Shown: piece by piece, positions 41,803 to 52,127 of the stretch
Layout: each line of letters starts with the position of its first letter
How positions within the stretch are numbered: position 1 is the first letter of the stretch
Assembly (NCBI GenBank): GCA_018401465.1
Contig: JAGYKE010000004.1
Coordinates: 186,001 to 250,000 of the forward strand
Direction: 5' to 3'
Origin: Aestuariivita sp.
GTDB taxonomy: Bacteria > Pseudomonadota > Alphaproteobacteria > Rhodobacterales > Rhodobacteraceae
DNA: 64,000 nucleotides
Made by a program: the position numbers and the translations under genes
The notes under the pieces: generated by a model
Database searches by the model: none
What the model was told of the DNA's origin: nothing
What the model saw: the letters and a program-made list of their open reading frames with translations, nothing else

Positions 41803-41848
41803 GCGTGCCCCGACGGCGCGCCCGCTCAGAGGAGACGCCGCGCGCGCC
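41796..41848 (+). promoter_or_regulatory. leuA attenuator structures
   Basis: CCTCTGAGCG (41796-41805) pairs perfectly with CGCTCAGAGG (41823-41832) and covers the last leucine codon and stop of the leader. A rival pairing GGCGCGC (41815-41821) with GCGCGCC (41842-41848) cannot form at the same time. No T-run is seen, so the off-signal may be Rho-dependent or act on RNA folding. Confidence 0.65.
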
Positions 41849-41884
41849 ACATCGGCTTCAGATCAGACAGAAACGAGACCCCAA

Positions 41885-43456
41885 ATGACCAAGACCTCCG
41901 ACAAAGATCGCGTATTGATCTTCGACACCACGCTCCGCGACGGCGAACAATCCCCCGGTGCAACGATGACCCATGACGAAAAGCTCGAGATCGCCGGGCT
42001 GCTCGACGACATGGGCGTCGACATCATCGAGGCGGGATTTCCCATCGCCTCCGAAGGCGACTTCGCCGCGGTGAGCGAGATCGCCAGGAACGCGAAGAAC
42101 GCCGTGATCTGCGGTCTGGCCCGCGCCCAGTTCGGCGATATCGACCGCTGCTGGGAGGCGGTGCGCCACGCGCGCCAGCCCCGCATCCACACCTTCATCG
42201 GCACCTCGCCGCTGCACCGCGCCATTCCGAACCTCACCAAGGACGAAATGGCCGACCGCATCCACCAGACGGTGACCCATGCGCGCAATCTCTGCGACAA
42301 CGTGCAGTGGTCGCCCATGGACGCGACGCGAACGGAATTCGATTACCTCTGCCGGGTGATCGAGATCGCCATCAAGGCGGGCGCCACCACGATCAACATC
42401 CCCGATACCGTAGGCTACACCGCGCCCGGCGAAAGCGCGGCGCTGATCCGGCGGCTGATCGAAACCGTGCCGGGCGCCGACGCGGTGATCTTTGCCACCC
42501 ATTGCCACAACGATCTCGGCATGGCGACGGCCAACGCGCTGGCCGCGGTGGAAGGCGGCGCGCGGCAGATCGAATGCACGATCAACGGGCTGGGCGAACG
42601 CGCGGGCAACACCGCGCTGGAAGAGGTGGTCATGGCGCTGCGCGTGCGCGGCGACATCATGCCCTTCTACACCAATATCGACACCCGCAAGATCATGCAC
42701 ATCTCGCGCCGTGTCTCGACGGTGTCGGGCTTTCCGGTACAGTTCAACAAGGCGATCGTCGGCAAGAACGCCTTCGCGCATGAAAGCGGCATCCATCAGG
42801 ACGGGATGCTGAAGAACGCCGAGACGTTCGAGATCATGCGCCCCGAAGACGTCGGCATCGCGGGCACCTCACTGCCCTTGGGCAAGCATTCGGGCCGCGC
42901 CGCGCTGCGCGCCAAGCTCAAGGACCTTGGCGTCGAAGTGGGTGACAATCAGCTCAAGGACGTCTTCGTGCGGTTCAAGGAACTCGCCGACCGCAAGAAG
43001 GAAGTCTATGACGACGACATCCTCGCGCTGGTCTCGGCCACGGGCGATGACAGCGATCACCTACAGATCGTGTCGCTGAAAGTCGTCTGCGGCACCGGCG
43101 GCCCGGCCGAGGCCGTGCTGGAAATGGAGGTCGGCGGGGAAGAAAAGATGGCCACCGCCAGCGGCGACGGCCCGGTCGATGCGACCTTCCGCGCGGTGCG
43201 CCAGCTCCACCCGAACGAGGCGAAACTGCAGCTTTATCAGGTGAACGCCGTGACCGAAGGCACCGACGCGCAGGCGACGGTCAGCGTGCGTCTGGAAGAG
43301 GACGGCATGATCGCCACGGGCCAGTCGGCCAATACCGACACGGTCGTCGCCTCGGCGATGGCCTATGTCGCGGCGCTGAACCGGCTGATGGTGCGCCGCC
43401 AGAAGATGGGCCCGGGCAGCGATGCGCGGTCGATCAACTGGAAGGAACTGTCCTGA
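41885..43456 (+). CDS. leuA: 2-isopropylmalate synthase LeuA
   Basis: First committed enzyme of leucine synthesis (acetyl-CoA plus 2-oxoisovalerate). The 523-residue product has the DRE-TIM barrel: FDTTLRDGEQSPG at 14-26, metal-binding HCHNDLGMATANA, NGLGERAGNTALEE, and FAHESGIHQDGMLK, then the C-terminal LeuA_dimer domain (about 390-515) where leucine inhibits. Preceded by a leader peptide and attenuator. leuC and leuD are about 39 and 41 kb away. Confidence 0.97.
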   Translation: MTKTSDKDRVLIFDTTLRDGEQSPGATMTHDEKLEIAGLLDDMGVDIIEAGFPIASEGDFAAVSEIARNAKNAVICGLARAQFGDIDRCWEAVRHARQPRIHTFIGTSPLHRAIPNLTKDEMADRIHQTVTHARNLCDNVQWSPMDATRTEFDYLCRVIEIAIKAGATTINIPDTVGYTAPGESAALIRRLIETVPGADAVIFATHCHNDLGMATANALAAVEGGARQIECTINGLGERAGNTALEEVVMALRVRGDIMPFYTNIDTRKIMHISRRVSTVSGFPVQFNKAIVGKNAFAHESGIHQDGMLKNAETFEIMRPEDVGIAGTSLPLGKHSGRAALRAKLKDLGVEVGDNQLKDVFVRFKELADRKKEVYDDDILALVSATGDDSDHLQIVSLKVVCGTGGPAEAVLEMEVGGEEKMATASGDGPVDATFRAVRQLHPNEAKLQLYQVNAVTEGTDAQATVSVRLEEDGMIATGQSANTDTVVASAMAYVAALNRLMVRRQKMGPGSDARSINWKELS

Positions 43457-43459
43457 GCC

Positions 43460-43777
43460 TCAGTCGCGCTTGGCAGTGACATTCTCGGCAAAGGCCTTCT
43501 CGAAGGCCTTTTGCTTGTCCGCGTCGGCCTCGCTCTGGTGCTTCGCCTTCCACTCGGACATCGGCATGCCGTAGTAGATTTCCCGCGCCGCGTCCTTGTC
43601 CATCTCGATTCCGCGATCGTTCGCGGCCTCTTGGTACCAGCGGGCAAGGCAGTTGCGGCAGAAGCCCGCCATATTCATCAGGTCGATGTTCTGCACGTCG
43701 GTGCGGTCTTCCATCAGATGCTGGCGCAACCGGCGGAAGGCGGCGGCCTCAAGTTCGATGCGGGTCTGGTCGTCCAT
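43460..43777 (-). CDS. DUF1244 family protein
   Basis: A 105-residue cytoplasmic protein of DUF1244, unknown function. Conserved stretch NIDLMNMAGFCRNCLARWYQ (CxxC) followed by EIYYGMPMSEWKAKHQ. The CxxC pair might bind metal. Its stop codon is 3 bases from the converging leuA stop. Confidence 0.9.
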   Translation of the reverse strand: MDDQTRIELEAAAFRRLRQHLMEDRTDVQNIDLMNMAGFCRNCLARWYQEAANDRGIEMDKDAAREIYYGMPMSEWKAKHQSEADADKQKAFEKAFAENVTAKRD

Positions 43778-43941
43778 GGGTCGGGCTCCCTCTGTGTCGG
43801 TGTCAATCTAGGCGTCCTCCCCGTTCGTTGCAAAGGACAGCTGCGCCGCAAAACCGACACTGCCCCCCAGGTTTCGATGAAAAGCGACATTCGGGTCGCT
43901 GCACAGCGGGCAGTCCGACCTGAAACAGGCACGTTGCGGTG

Positions 43942-45006
43942 ATGACCGTCTCGGCACAAACCGGCGCATTGCCGCTGTCGCGGACCCTTCAGGGGATTGC
44001 CTGCGTGATGGGCGGCATGGTCCTGTTCGTGGGCCAGGACCTTCTGATGAAGGGAATGCTGACGGTCTACCCGGTGTGGATGCTGATCTTCATCCGCTCG
44101 ATCGCGGCGCTGTTCACCCTGCTGCCCCTGATCCTCTGGTTGGGCGCACCGCATCGCCTTCTGACCCCCCTCTGGCCCTGGTACCTGGCACGGGCATTGC
44201 TGTTCGGCATGGGCTTCGCGATGTTCTACTCGGCCTTCCCGTTCATGGGCCTTGCCGAAGTCACAACGCTGTTCTTCGCCGCACCGCTGATGACGGCGAC
44301 GCTTGCGGCGCTGTTCTTGCAGGAAAAGATCGGCCTGCACCGCATCGGTGCATTGCTGGTCGGGTTCGTCGGCGTCGTCGTCGCGATGAACCCTACGGGC
44401 GGGACCTTCGGCTGGATTTCGATCCTTCCGCTTCTGTGTGCGCTGACCTATGCGATCAGCCAGATCATCGTACGCAAGATCGGAGAGCAGGACACATCTC
44501 TGGTCATCGGTCTCTACACGATCTCGTTTTCGGGTCTGCTGATCATCCCGATGGGATTTCTGGTCACGCAGGTGATCGTGATCACGCCTGAACTGGCGCA
44601 CTTGCGCATGACTTGGCCGGTCCCGGATGTGAACGGTATTGCCATGCTGGCCCTGCTGGGAACGATCGGGACCGTCGCCTACACGCTGGTCTCGCGCGCC
44701 TATCAGATCGCCAGCGCAAGCGTGATCGCGCCCTTCGATTACAGCTACCTGCCGCTGGCGGCCGTCATGGGCTATCTGTTCTGGGGGGAAATCCCGCCCC
44801 TGACCACCTTTGTGGGAATGGTCCTGATCGTGGCGAGCGGCATGTACACCGCCTACCGCGAATTGCGCGTCGATCGCAGCGCCGATGAAAACCCGCCCAC
44901 GGCCGAGATCGTCTTCGCGCCCGGTGCGCCCGCCGCCTTGCTGGCGGATGCCCTCGATGCCGAGGCGGTCGCGCCGGACACGGTCGACGAAGTGACCCGG
45001 CGATAA
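43942..45006 (+). CDS. EamA/DMT family transporter
   Basis: A 354-residue inner-membrane protein with 10 predicted helices in two EamA repeats (about 15-145 and 160-295), with FAAPLMTATLAALFLQEKIG and PFDYSYLPLAAVMGYLFWGE at the repeat ends. A 50-residue soluble tail follows. GTG 43939 directly precedes the ATG and may be used instead. Substrate unknown. Confidence 0.88.
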   Translation: MTVSAQTGALPLSRTLQGIACVMGGMVLFVGQDLLMKGMLTVYPVWMLIFIRSIAALFTLLPLILWLGAPHRLLTPLWPWYLARALLFGMGFAMFYSAFPFMGLAEVTTLFFAAPLMTATLAALFLQEKIGLHRIGALLVGFVGVVVAMNPTGGTFGWISILPLLCALTYAISQIIVRKIGEQDTSLVIGLYTISFSGLLIIPMGFLVTQVIVITPELAHLRMTWPVPDVNGIAMLALLGTIGTVAYTLVSRAYQIASASVIAPFDYSYLPLAAVMGYLFWGEIPPLTTFVGMVLIVASGMYTAYRELRVDRSADENPPTAEIVFAPGAPAALLADALDAEAVAPDTVDEVTRR

Positions 45007-45073
45007 CTGCGCCCACAGCTCTTGCGGCGTTTCGGCGACGGGCGCCTGGCCGAAGCTGCCTGTCCCGAAAGAC

Positions 45074-45811
45074 TCAGACCCAGGATCCTGCCAGCGCCGC
45101 CTCGAGGATCGGCGCCAGCCTGTCCGCCCAGTGCCTCTGCCCCGCCTCGTCGGCGATCAGGTCGTTGCGGATCTCGACCAGCACGTTGGGCCGCCCCTGC
45201 CGCAGCGCGTGCCGCTCGACCGCGTCGCCGGGCAGATGGCCGGAATAGGGCTCATTGTCGCCCACGCACAGATCAGGCTCGGCCCGCAACAGGTCGATCA
45301 GCGGCCGCGCCAGCCTTTCGTCCCCAGCATAAAGCACACCCACCTGCCAGGGCCGGGGATCGCGCCCGCGCAATTGCCGGGTGAAGGAATGGACCGACAG
45401 GATCACCGCATGCGGCCGCGCCGACAATCGCGCGAGCTGGTCGTCATAGGGCAGGTAATAATCGCGCATCCGCCGCGCGACCTCGTCCGGCCCCGCATGG
45501 CGGTTCGCGGGGATGATCGACCCGTCATAAAGCTTCATCACCAGCGTCGGGTCGTCCGGCCCCCGGTTGGGGTCGATGACAAGGCGCGAAAAGTTGGACG
45601 CCACCACCGGCGCATTCAGCACCTCGCCCAGATGCCGCGCGACGCCGTAGGCACCCACGTCATAGGCGATGTGGCGTTCCATGTCGCTGCGGTGCAGGCC
45701 CAGATCCCCCCCGTTCACATCAGGCGGAACAACGTTCGTGGCGTGATCGCAAGTGATCAGCCAGCGCCCGGGCCGGGTGTCGCCATGAATGAAATAGGGG
45801 GAATAGGTCAT
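45074..45811 (-). CDS. N-formylglutamate amidohydrolase family protein, second member
   Basis: A 245-residue member of the same family as the 40799 gene but clearly diverged: WLITCDHATNVVPPDVNGGDLGL, VIDPNRGPDDPTLVMKLYDG, ILSVHSFTRQL and VLVEIRNDLI. Zinc-carboxypeptidase-like fold expected. Divergent from pyruvate kinase. Substrate not known. Confidence 0.87.
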   Translation of the reverse strand: MTYSPYFIHGDTRPGRWLITCDHATNVVPPDVNGGDLGLHRSDMERHIAYDVGAYGVARHLGEVLNAPVVASNFSRLVIDPNRGPDDPTLVMKLYDGSIIPANRHAGPDEVARRMRDYYLPYDDQLARLSARPHAVILSVHSFTRQLRGRDPRPWQVGVLYAGDERLARPLIDLLRAEPDLCVGDNEPYSGHLPGDAVERHALRQGRPNVLVEIRNDLIADEAGQRHWADRLAPILEAALAGSWV

Positions 45812-45929
45812 GGGCCTGTCATCTTGCGCGGCGCAGATCTAGATCAGTTGCCCGGCAATGGGAATTGCGCGATAAGCGCGCGGCGCGCATGTTTGCGTTA
45901 ACATGTGCAGGCAAAGGAAAGGCAGAAGG

Positions 45930-47375
<1,446 letters not shown>

Positions 47376-47403
47376 TCTGCCCGACCGGGGGCAGGAGAGG
47401 CGC

Positions 47404-47628
47404 ATGGACACGGACCTGATTCTCATCCTCGGGCTCATCTTGGGCGCGATGTCGGCCATCGGAATTCTCAGCGCGATCTCCGACGGGCGGGGGCCACGCG
47501 CCTCGGCCCTGTCGGTGCTGATCGCGGGCGGCATGATCATCTATGCCCTGACCACCCACCCCGGCGGCTACCAGCTGCACGAGATCCCGGACGTCTTCTA
47601 TTCCGTGGTGGCGCGCTTCCTGCCCTGA
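47404..47628 (+). CDS. Small membrane protein, 74 residues
   Basis: Two hydrophobic segments (about 4-23 and 35-51) around [10 protein letters not shown], then a short tail. Starts 28 bases past pyk after GGGGCAGGAGAGG, so likely one transcript with pyk. No family recognised. Confidence 0.8.
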   Translation: MDTDLILILGLILGAMSAIGILSAISDGRGPRASALSVLIAGGMIIYALTTHPGGYQLHEIPDVFYSVVARFLP

Positions 47629-47633
47629 GCCTC

Positions 47634-47662
47634 TTGCCAAAAGGCACCGTGTGGCGTATCCC
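47634..47662 (+). promoter_or_regulatory. Promoter of rpmI-rplT
   Basis: TTGCCA (47634-47639), a 17-base spacer and TATCCC (47657-47662). The leader of roughly 70 bases before rpmI has room for L20-type autoregulation, though I could not identify the fold. Confidence 0.5.
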
Positions 47663-47738
47663 GCGCGCTCATTCTGCGCGGCCGGCCAACAGTGGCATGC
47701 CGAGTCGCGCATGCAACCGATCTGAACGGGAGACGGAA

Positions 47739-47939
47739 ATGCCCAAGATGAAGACCAAGTCGAGCGCGAAGAAGCGCTTCAAGGTGACGGCGACCGGAAA
47801 GGTCGTCTCGGCGCAGGCCGGAAAGCGTCACGGCATGATCAAGCGGACGACCAAGTTCATCCGCAACGCGCGCGGCACGACCACGCTCAGCGCGCCCGAT
47901 GCCAAGATCGTCAAGGGCTACATGCCCTACGACCGCTGA
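47739..47939 (+). CDS. rpmI: 50S ribosomal protein L35
   Basis: A 66-residue basic protein, [20 protein letters not shown] then [17 protein letters not shown], the full L35 signature. GGGAGA ribosome site. The initiation factor IF3 gene, often upstream, is absent here. rplT follows 15 bases later. Confidence 0.97.
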   Translation: MPKMKTKSSAKKRFKVTATGKVVSAQAGKRHGMIKRTTKFIRNARGTTTLSAPDAKIVKGYMPYDR

Positions 47940-47954
47940 TAGGAGGCCTGAGCC

Positions 47955-48320
47955 ATGTCCCGCGTTAAAGGTGGCGTCACCACGCACGCCCGTCACAAGA
48001 AAGTCATCAAGGCCGCCAAAGGTTACTATGGCCGCCGCAAGAGCACCTTCAAGGTCGCCAAGCAGGCGGTCGACAAGGCCAACCAGTACGCGACCCGCGA
48101 CCGCAAGAACCGCAAGCGCAATTTCCGCGCGCTGTGGATCCAGCGGATCAACGCAGCCGTGCGCATACATGACGAGGCGCTGACCTATTCGCGCTTCATC
48201 AACGGTCTGGCGCTGGCCGGGATCGAGGTCGACCGCAAGGTTCTCGCCGATCTCGCCGTGCACGAACCCGACGCCTTCGGCGCCATCGTCGCGCAGGCCA
48301 AGGGCGCGCTGGCCGCGTAA
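47955..48320 (+). CDS. rplT: 50S ribosomal protein L20
   Basis: A 121-residue protein needed early in 50S assembly: [78 protein letters not shown]. Elsewhere pheS often follows directly; here a terminator, repeats and two minus-strand genes intervene. Confidence 0.97.
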   Translation: MSRVKGGVTTHARHKKVIKAAKGYYGRRKSTFKVAKQAVDKANQYATRDRKNRKRNFRALWIQRINAAVRIHDEALTYSRFINGLALAGIEVDRKVLADLAVHEPDAFGAIVAQAKGALAA

Positions 48321-48346
48321 GCGCGCCGGGCCGCGACAGGATAAGG

Positions 48347-48370
48347 GCCGCCCCGCCGGGGCGGCTTTTT
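48347..48370 (+). terminator. Terminator of rpmI-rplT
   Basis: GCCGCCCC (48347-48354), GCC loop, GGGGCGGC (48358-48365), TTTTT (48366-48370). Confidence 0.93.
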
Positions 48371-48378
48371 CCGTTTCA

Positions 48379-48435
48379 GGGGGCTCTGCCCCCATCGCCC
48401 GTTCCGGGCGATTCCCCCGGGATATTTATGAACCC
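48379..48435 (+). repeat. Intergenic repeat family A, copy 5
   Basis: Hairpin GGGGGC/GCCCCC (48379-48393), hairpin ATCGCCCG/CGGGCGAT (48394-48412), then CCCCCGGGATATTTATGAACC. The tail continues CGAAGAAGC into a family B element. Confidence 0.85.
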
Positions 48436-48492
48436 GAAGAAGCAGGAGACCTGTCTGCCGCTTCTTCTCGTTCCAGATACGCAAATCCGACC
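48436..48492 (+). repeat. Intergenic repeat family B, copy 1
   Basis: GAAGAAGC (48436-48443) pairs with GCTTCTTC (48460-48467) around a loop with AGG..CCT; then TCGTTCCAGATACGCAAATC and CGACC. The same tail with two changes is at 61383-61407. Confidence 0.75.
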
Positions 48493-48519
48493 GCGCCGCC
48501 GTCGCCACGGGGGGACGGA

Positions 48520-49695
48520 TCACCCCCTTGCCAGCGGGCGCTGCAGGGCGGCGCAGACTGCCCCCAGCATCAGCACGCCCGAGGCCGCCAGAAGGCTTGC
48601 CCCGATATCGCCCGCGCGGTCGCCGATGAGGCCCGCGCCCACCGGGCCCAGCGTCTGCGACACCGCGAAGGTGATGGTGAAGAAGCTGATCGCCGCGCCC
48701 CAGCTTGCCTGCGGCAGGTTGCGGCGGCTGAAATTGGTGATCGCCCCCGGCGCCTGGAAAACCGACAGCCCGAAGATCACCGCCGAGATCACAAGCCCCG
48801 GCAGCGTCGGCCAAATGACCGGCAGGCTCGACCCGATGGCTATGTTCACGAGGATCAGCGCCAGCGGCACGCCGTTATCGAAGCGCGCGAAGACGCCCCG
48901 CCAGACGAAGGGCGAGGCGCAGATGGCCAGCCCCACCAGCGTCCAGACCGCCGCGATCTGCAGGCCGGTCGCCTGTTGCGCGGTCATCCAGGCCGCGATG
49001 AAGGTCAGATAGACGATATAGCCCAGGCCGAAGCCCGCATATCCCGCGAGCACCCCGAGCATCGCGCGCAGTGGCACCGGTGCCGCCTGCGGCGCGGCCC
49101 CCGCCGCGGGCCGCATCTGCCGCGCCGCCCAGATCGCCAGCGGGCACATGACAAAGCTTGCCACGCCGATGGCGATCCAGCCCCAGGCCCAGGCGGCGGT
49201 GCCGTAAAGCTCGAGCACCACCGGCACGAAGACGCCCGCCAGCACCACCCCCGATCCGCCGCCCACACCGAAGTAGACCGCGATCGACAGCGCGTTGAGC
49301 CGGGGCCGGTCGGTGAACAGCGCCGCCGCCAGCGCGCCCCCGGTGGCGAACGACATCGCCCCCAGGAGCCCCGCCGCGAAGCGCCAGAGCGATTGCGCGA
49401 TCAGGCTTTCGTTCAGCCCCGTGCAGAAAAGCGCGATGGCCGTGCTCCAGACCCCGAAGGCGAAAAGCCGTGCAGGCCCGACCCGGCGCAAGAGCGCCAG
49501 CGTCAGCACCGCGCCGCAGACATAGCCCAGCGCGTTGGCGGTGTTGAGCCACCCCGCCTGCGTATAGCTCCAGCCGAGCTCAGTGCGCATCGCGGGCAGG
49601 ATCAGCCCATAGGCAAAGCGCGCAAAGCCGTTCGTCACGCAGACGCCCAGCGTCAGCCCGGCCAGGATCAGCCAGTCGCGGGTGTTCTGCGTCAT
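48520..49695 (-). CDS. YbfB/YjiJ-type MFS transporter
   Basis: A 391-residue inner-membrane carrier with 12 helices. It has the YbfB/YjiJ pattern of FARFAYGLILPAMRTELGWS in the first loop and GWLNTANALGYVCGA after it. Substrate unknown. ATG 49695 (a TTG precedes it). Downstream of the serine hydrolase gene by 9 bases, so they form a unit on the minus strand. Confidence 0.87.
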   Translation of the reverse strand: MTQNTRDWLILAGLTLGVCVTNGFARFAYGLILPAMRTELGWSYTQAGWLNTANALGYVCGAVLTLALLRRVGPARLFAFGVWSTAIALFCTGLNESLIAQSLWRFAAGLLGAMSFATGGALAAALFTDRPRLNALSIAVYFGVGGGSGVVLAGVFVPVVLELYGTAAWAWGWIAIGVASFVMCPLAIWAARQMRPAAGAAPQAAPVPLRAMLGVLAGYAGFGLGYIVYLTFIAAWMTAQQATGLQIAAVWTLVGLAICASPFVWRGVFARFDNGVPLALILVNIAIGSSLPVIWPTLPGLVISAVIFGLSVFQAPGAITNFSRRNLPQASWGAAISFFTITFAVSQTLGPVGAGLIGDRAGDIGASLLAASGVLMLGAVCAALQRPLARG

Positions 49696-49704
49696 CAAGG
49701 GCCG

Positions 49705-50847
49705 TCAGAGGCTGGCATAGACCGCGCGTTCATAGGCGTCATAGGTCTTGAGCAGGCGCGGCTCGATGAAGGGCAGGCTCTGCGTCATGATCACGGCGCA
49801 GACATCGCGCGACGGGTCGATCCAGTAATGCGAATTCAGCACCCCGGCCCAGCTCAGCGATCCCGCGCTGCGCTTGCCGGGGACATCTGCCTCGTTGCGC
49901 AGGAAGGCGAAGGAATGCGTCACCCTCATGTCGGGGAACAGATCGACATCCGCCGACAGCGGCGGCGCCACGCTGACCATCTTGCGGAAGGTGAGGCCCC
50001 GCATCTGGTCGGCGCACATCTGCGCCAGCGCGCTTTCCGACAGGATGCGGTTGCCATCAAGCTGGCCCTTGTTCAGCACCATGCGCAGGAAGCGCATGTA
50101 GTCGCGCGGCGTCGAATACAGCGCGTGGCCCATGCCATAGACTTCCGGATGCGACGGCGGGGCAAGGTCGAAGGGGGCGAACGCGCCATCCTCCCCCCGG
50201 ATCCGGACATCGCAGAGGCGGTCCTTGACGCTGTCGGGTTCGAAGACGGTGTCGGGCATGCCCAGCGGTTCGAAGATTTCCTCGCGGCAGAAGGCGTCGA
50301 TGCGGCGGCCGTCCACCGCCTCGACCATCTGGCCGAGCCAGTCGATGCTTGGGCCATAGCCCCATTGCGTGCCGGGGTCGGACATCAGCGGATACATCAT
50401 CGCGGCCTTCAGCCCCGACAGGATGGTGGGGTGGCCCGTCGCCTCCATGTATTTCGGCATGTCGGCGTTCCAGAATTCGTATTCCAGCCCGCTGGTATGG
50501 GTGGCGAGGTGCCGCGCGGTGGCGACCGTCTTCGGTTTGCGCAGGCGGGGCGTGTCGCCGTCCCATCCGTCAAGCAACTGCAGGTCGTTCCATCCGGGCA
50601 GGACATCGGCCACCGGCGTGTCCATGCTCATCTTGCCGCGGTCGATGAGGATCATCGCGGCAAGCGATCCGATCGCCTTGGTCATCGAGAAAATGCGGAA
50701 GGCGGTGTCTTCGTCCGCCGCGCGCCCGGCCGTTTCACCCGCGGCGCCGGACCAGGTGATGCCCTCCGCATTCCCCGCCATCGCGACCACGAAGGGCACG
50801 TCGTGCTCTGCCACGGCCTGCGTCAGAACTTTTTCCATCTGTCCCAT
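49705..50847 (-). CDS. Serine hydrolase, beta-lactamase/class C-like
   Basis: A 380-residue protein of the COG1680 family (esterases and class C-like beta-lactamases). The SxxK nucleophile is FSMTKAIGS near residue 54; the tyrosine is likely in QWGYGPSIDWLG; ATHTSGLEYEFW and GMGHALYSTPRDYMRFL are family stretches; SAGSLSWAGVLNSHYWIDP ends the fold. No signal peptide, so more likely a cytoplasmic esterase than a resistance enzyme. ATG follows GGAGGAT. Confidence 0.87.
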   Translation of the reverse strand: MGQMEKVLTQAVAEHDVPFVVAMAGNAEGITWSGAAGETAGRAADEDTAFRIFSMTKAIGSLAAMILIDRGKMSMDTPVADVLPGWNDLQLLDGWDGDTPRLRKPKTVATARHLATHTSGLEYEFWNADMPKYMEATGHPTILSGLKAAMMYPLMSDPGTQWGYGPSIDWLGQMVEAVDGRRIDAFCREEIFEPLGMPDTVFEPDSVKDRLCDVRIRGEDGAFAPFDLAPPSHPEVYGMGHALYSTPRDYMRFLRMVLNKGQLDGNRILSESALAQMCADQMRGLTFRKMVSVAPPLSADVDLFPDMRVTHSFAFLRNEADVPGKRSAGSLSWAGVLNSHYWIDPSRDVCAVIMTQSLPFIEPRLLKTYDAYERAVYASL

Positions 50848-50931
50848 CGGTGATCCTCCCCAATCTCCCGGTTGCTCCGGTCCAGCCTATCGGGCTGGCG
50901 ATCGGGATGTCCAATGGACTTTGCAGCCCGC

Positions 50932-50960
50932 TTGCAATCGCGGGGCGGCGCGGCTAGCAG
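50932..50960 (+). promoter_or_regulatory. pheS promoter
   Basis: TTGCAA (50932-50937), a 17-base spacer and TAGCAG (50955-50960), 27 bases before the pheS ATG. A CCAGCC/GGCTGG hairpin lies upstream. No phenylalanine-rich leader peptide is seen. Confidence 0.45.
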
Positions 50961-50987
50961 GGCGGGGCTGAATTCCGGGGGCTCCCA

Positions 50988-52061
50988 ATGGACGATCTGA
51001 AAGCGAAATATCTGGGCCTGATCGCCGCTGCCGCCGACGAGGCCGCGCTGGAAGACCTGCGCGTGCAGGCCATCGGCAAGAAGGGCGAGATCAGTCTGAA
51101 GATGCGCGCACTGGGCCAGATGAGCCCGGAAGAACGTCAGCTGGCGGGCCCCGCGCTGAACGCGCTGAAGGACGAGATCACGAGCGCGCTGTCCGCCAAG
51201 AAGGCCGCGCTGGGCGATGCCGCGCTGGACGAACGGCTGCGGGGCGAATGGCTCGACGTGACGCTGCCCGCGCGCGGCCGCCGCCAGGGCACGATCCATC
51301 CGATCAGCCAAGTGACCGAAGAGGTCACCGCGATCTTCGCCGAGATGGGCTTTTCGGTCGCCGAAGGCCCGCGCATCGACAGCGACTGGTACAATTTCGA
51401 CGCGCTGAACATCCCGGGCCACCACCCCGCCCGGGCCGAGATGGACACGTTCTACATGGCGCGCGCGGAAGGCGACAACCGCCCGCCCAACGTGCTGCGC
51501 ACGCACACCTCGCCCGTCCAGATCCGGTCGATGGAGGCGATGGGCGCGCCGTTGCGCATCATCTGCCCCGGCGGGGTCTACCGCGCCGATTACGACCAGA
51601 CCCATACGCCCATGTTCCATCAGGTCGAGGGCCTCGCGCTCGACACCGATATCTCGATGGCGAACCTCAAGTGGGTGCTCGAGGAATTCGTGAAGGCCTA
51701 TTTCGAGGTCGACCATGTCGACCTGCGCTTCCGCGCCTCGCATTTCCCGTTCACCGAACCCTCGGCCGAGGTCGACATCCGCTGTTCGTGGGAAGGCGGC
51801 ACGCTGAAGGTCGGTGAAGGCGATGACTGGCTTGAAATCCTCGGGTCCGGCATGGTGCACCCGAAGGTGATCGCGGCGGGCGGCATCGACCCCGAGATCT
51901 ATCAGGGCTTCGCCTTCGGCATGGGGATCGACCGGATCGCGATGCTGAAATATGGCATCCCCGACCTGCGCGCCTTCTTCGACAGCGATCTGCGCTGGCT
52001 GCGGCACTACGGGTTCTCGGCACTCGACATGCCGAACCTGCATGGCGGGCTGTCGCGCTGA
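50988..52061 (+). CDS. pheS: Phenylalanyl-tRNA synthetase alpha subunit
   Basis: Catalytic subunit of the (alpha-beta)2 enzyme charging tRNA-Phe. The 357-residue product has an N-terminal coiled arm (1-85) and the class II core with [20 protein letters not shown] (motif 2), [36 protein letters not shown] and [20 protein letters not shown] (motif 3). pheT is 2 kb downstream with three unrelated genes between. Confidence 0.98.
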   Translation: MDDLKAKYLGLIAAAADEAALEDLRVQAIGKKGEISLKMRALGQMSPEERQLAGPALNALKDEITSALSAKKAALGDAALDERLRGEWLDVTLPARGRRQGTIHPISQVTEEVTAIFAEMGFSVAEGPRIDSDWYNFDALNIPGHHPARAEMDTFYMARAEGDNRPPNVLRTHTSPVQIRSMEAMGAPLRIICPGGVYRADYDQTHTPMFHQVEGLALDTDISMANLKWVLEEFVKAYFEVDHVDLRFRASHFPFTEPSAEVDIRCSWEGGTLKVGEGDDWLEILGSGMVHPKVIAAGGIDPEIYQGFAFGMGIDRIAMLKYGIPDLRAFFDSDLRWLRHYGFSALDMPNLHGGLSR

Positions 52062-52127
52062 TCTTGGCAGATCGTATTTCCGCGGTCTAACATCGCCCCT
52101 GCGTGCATCCGCGCAGGGAGTCGCCCG

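Noticed and set aside
49705..50847. Antibiotic-resistance beta-lactamase
   Set aside because: SxxK is present but there is no signal peptide and the sequence fits the broad COG1680 esterase group; resistance cannot be claimed.
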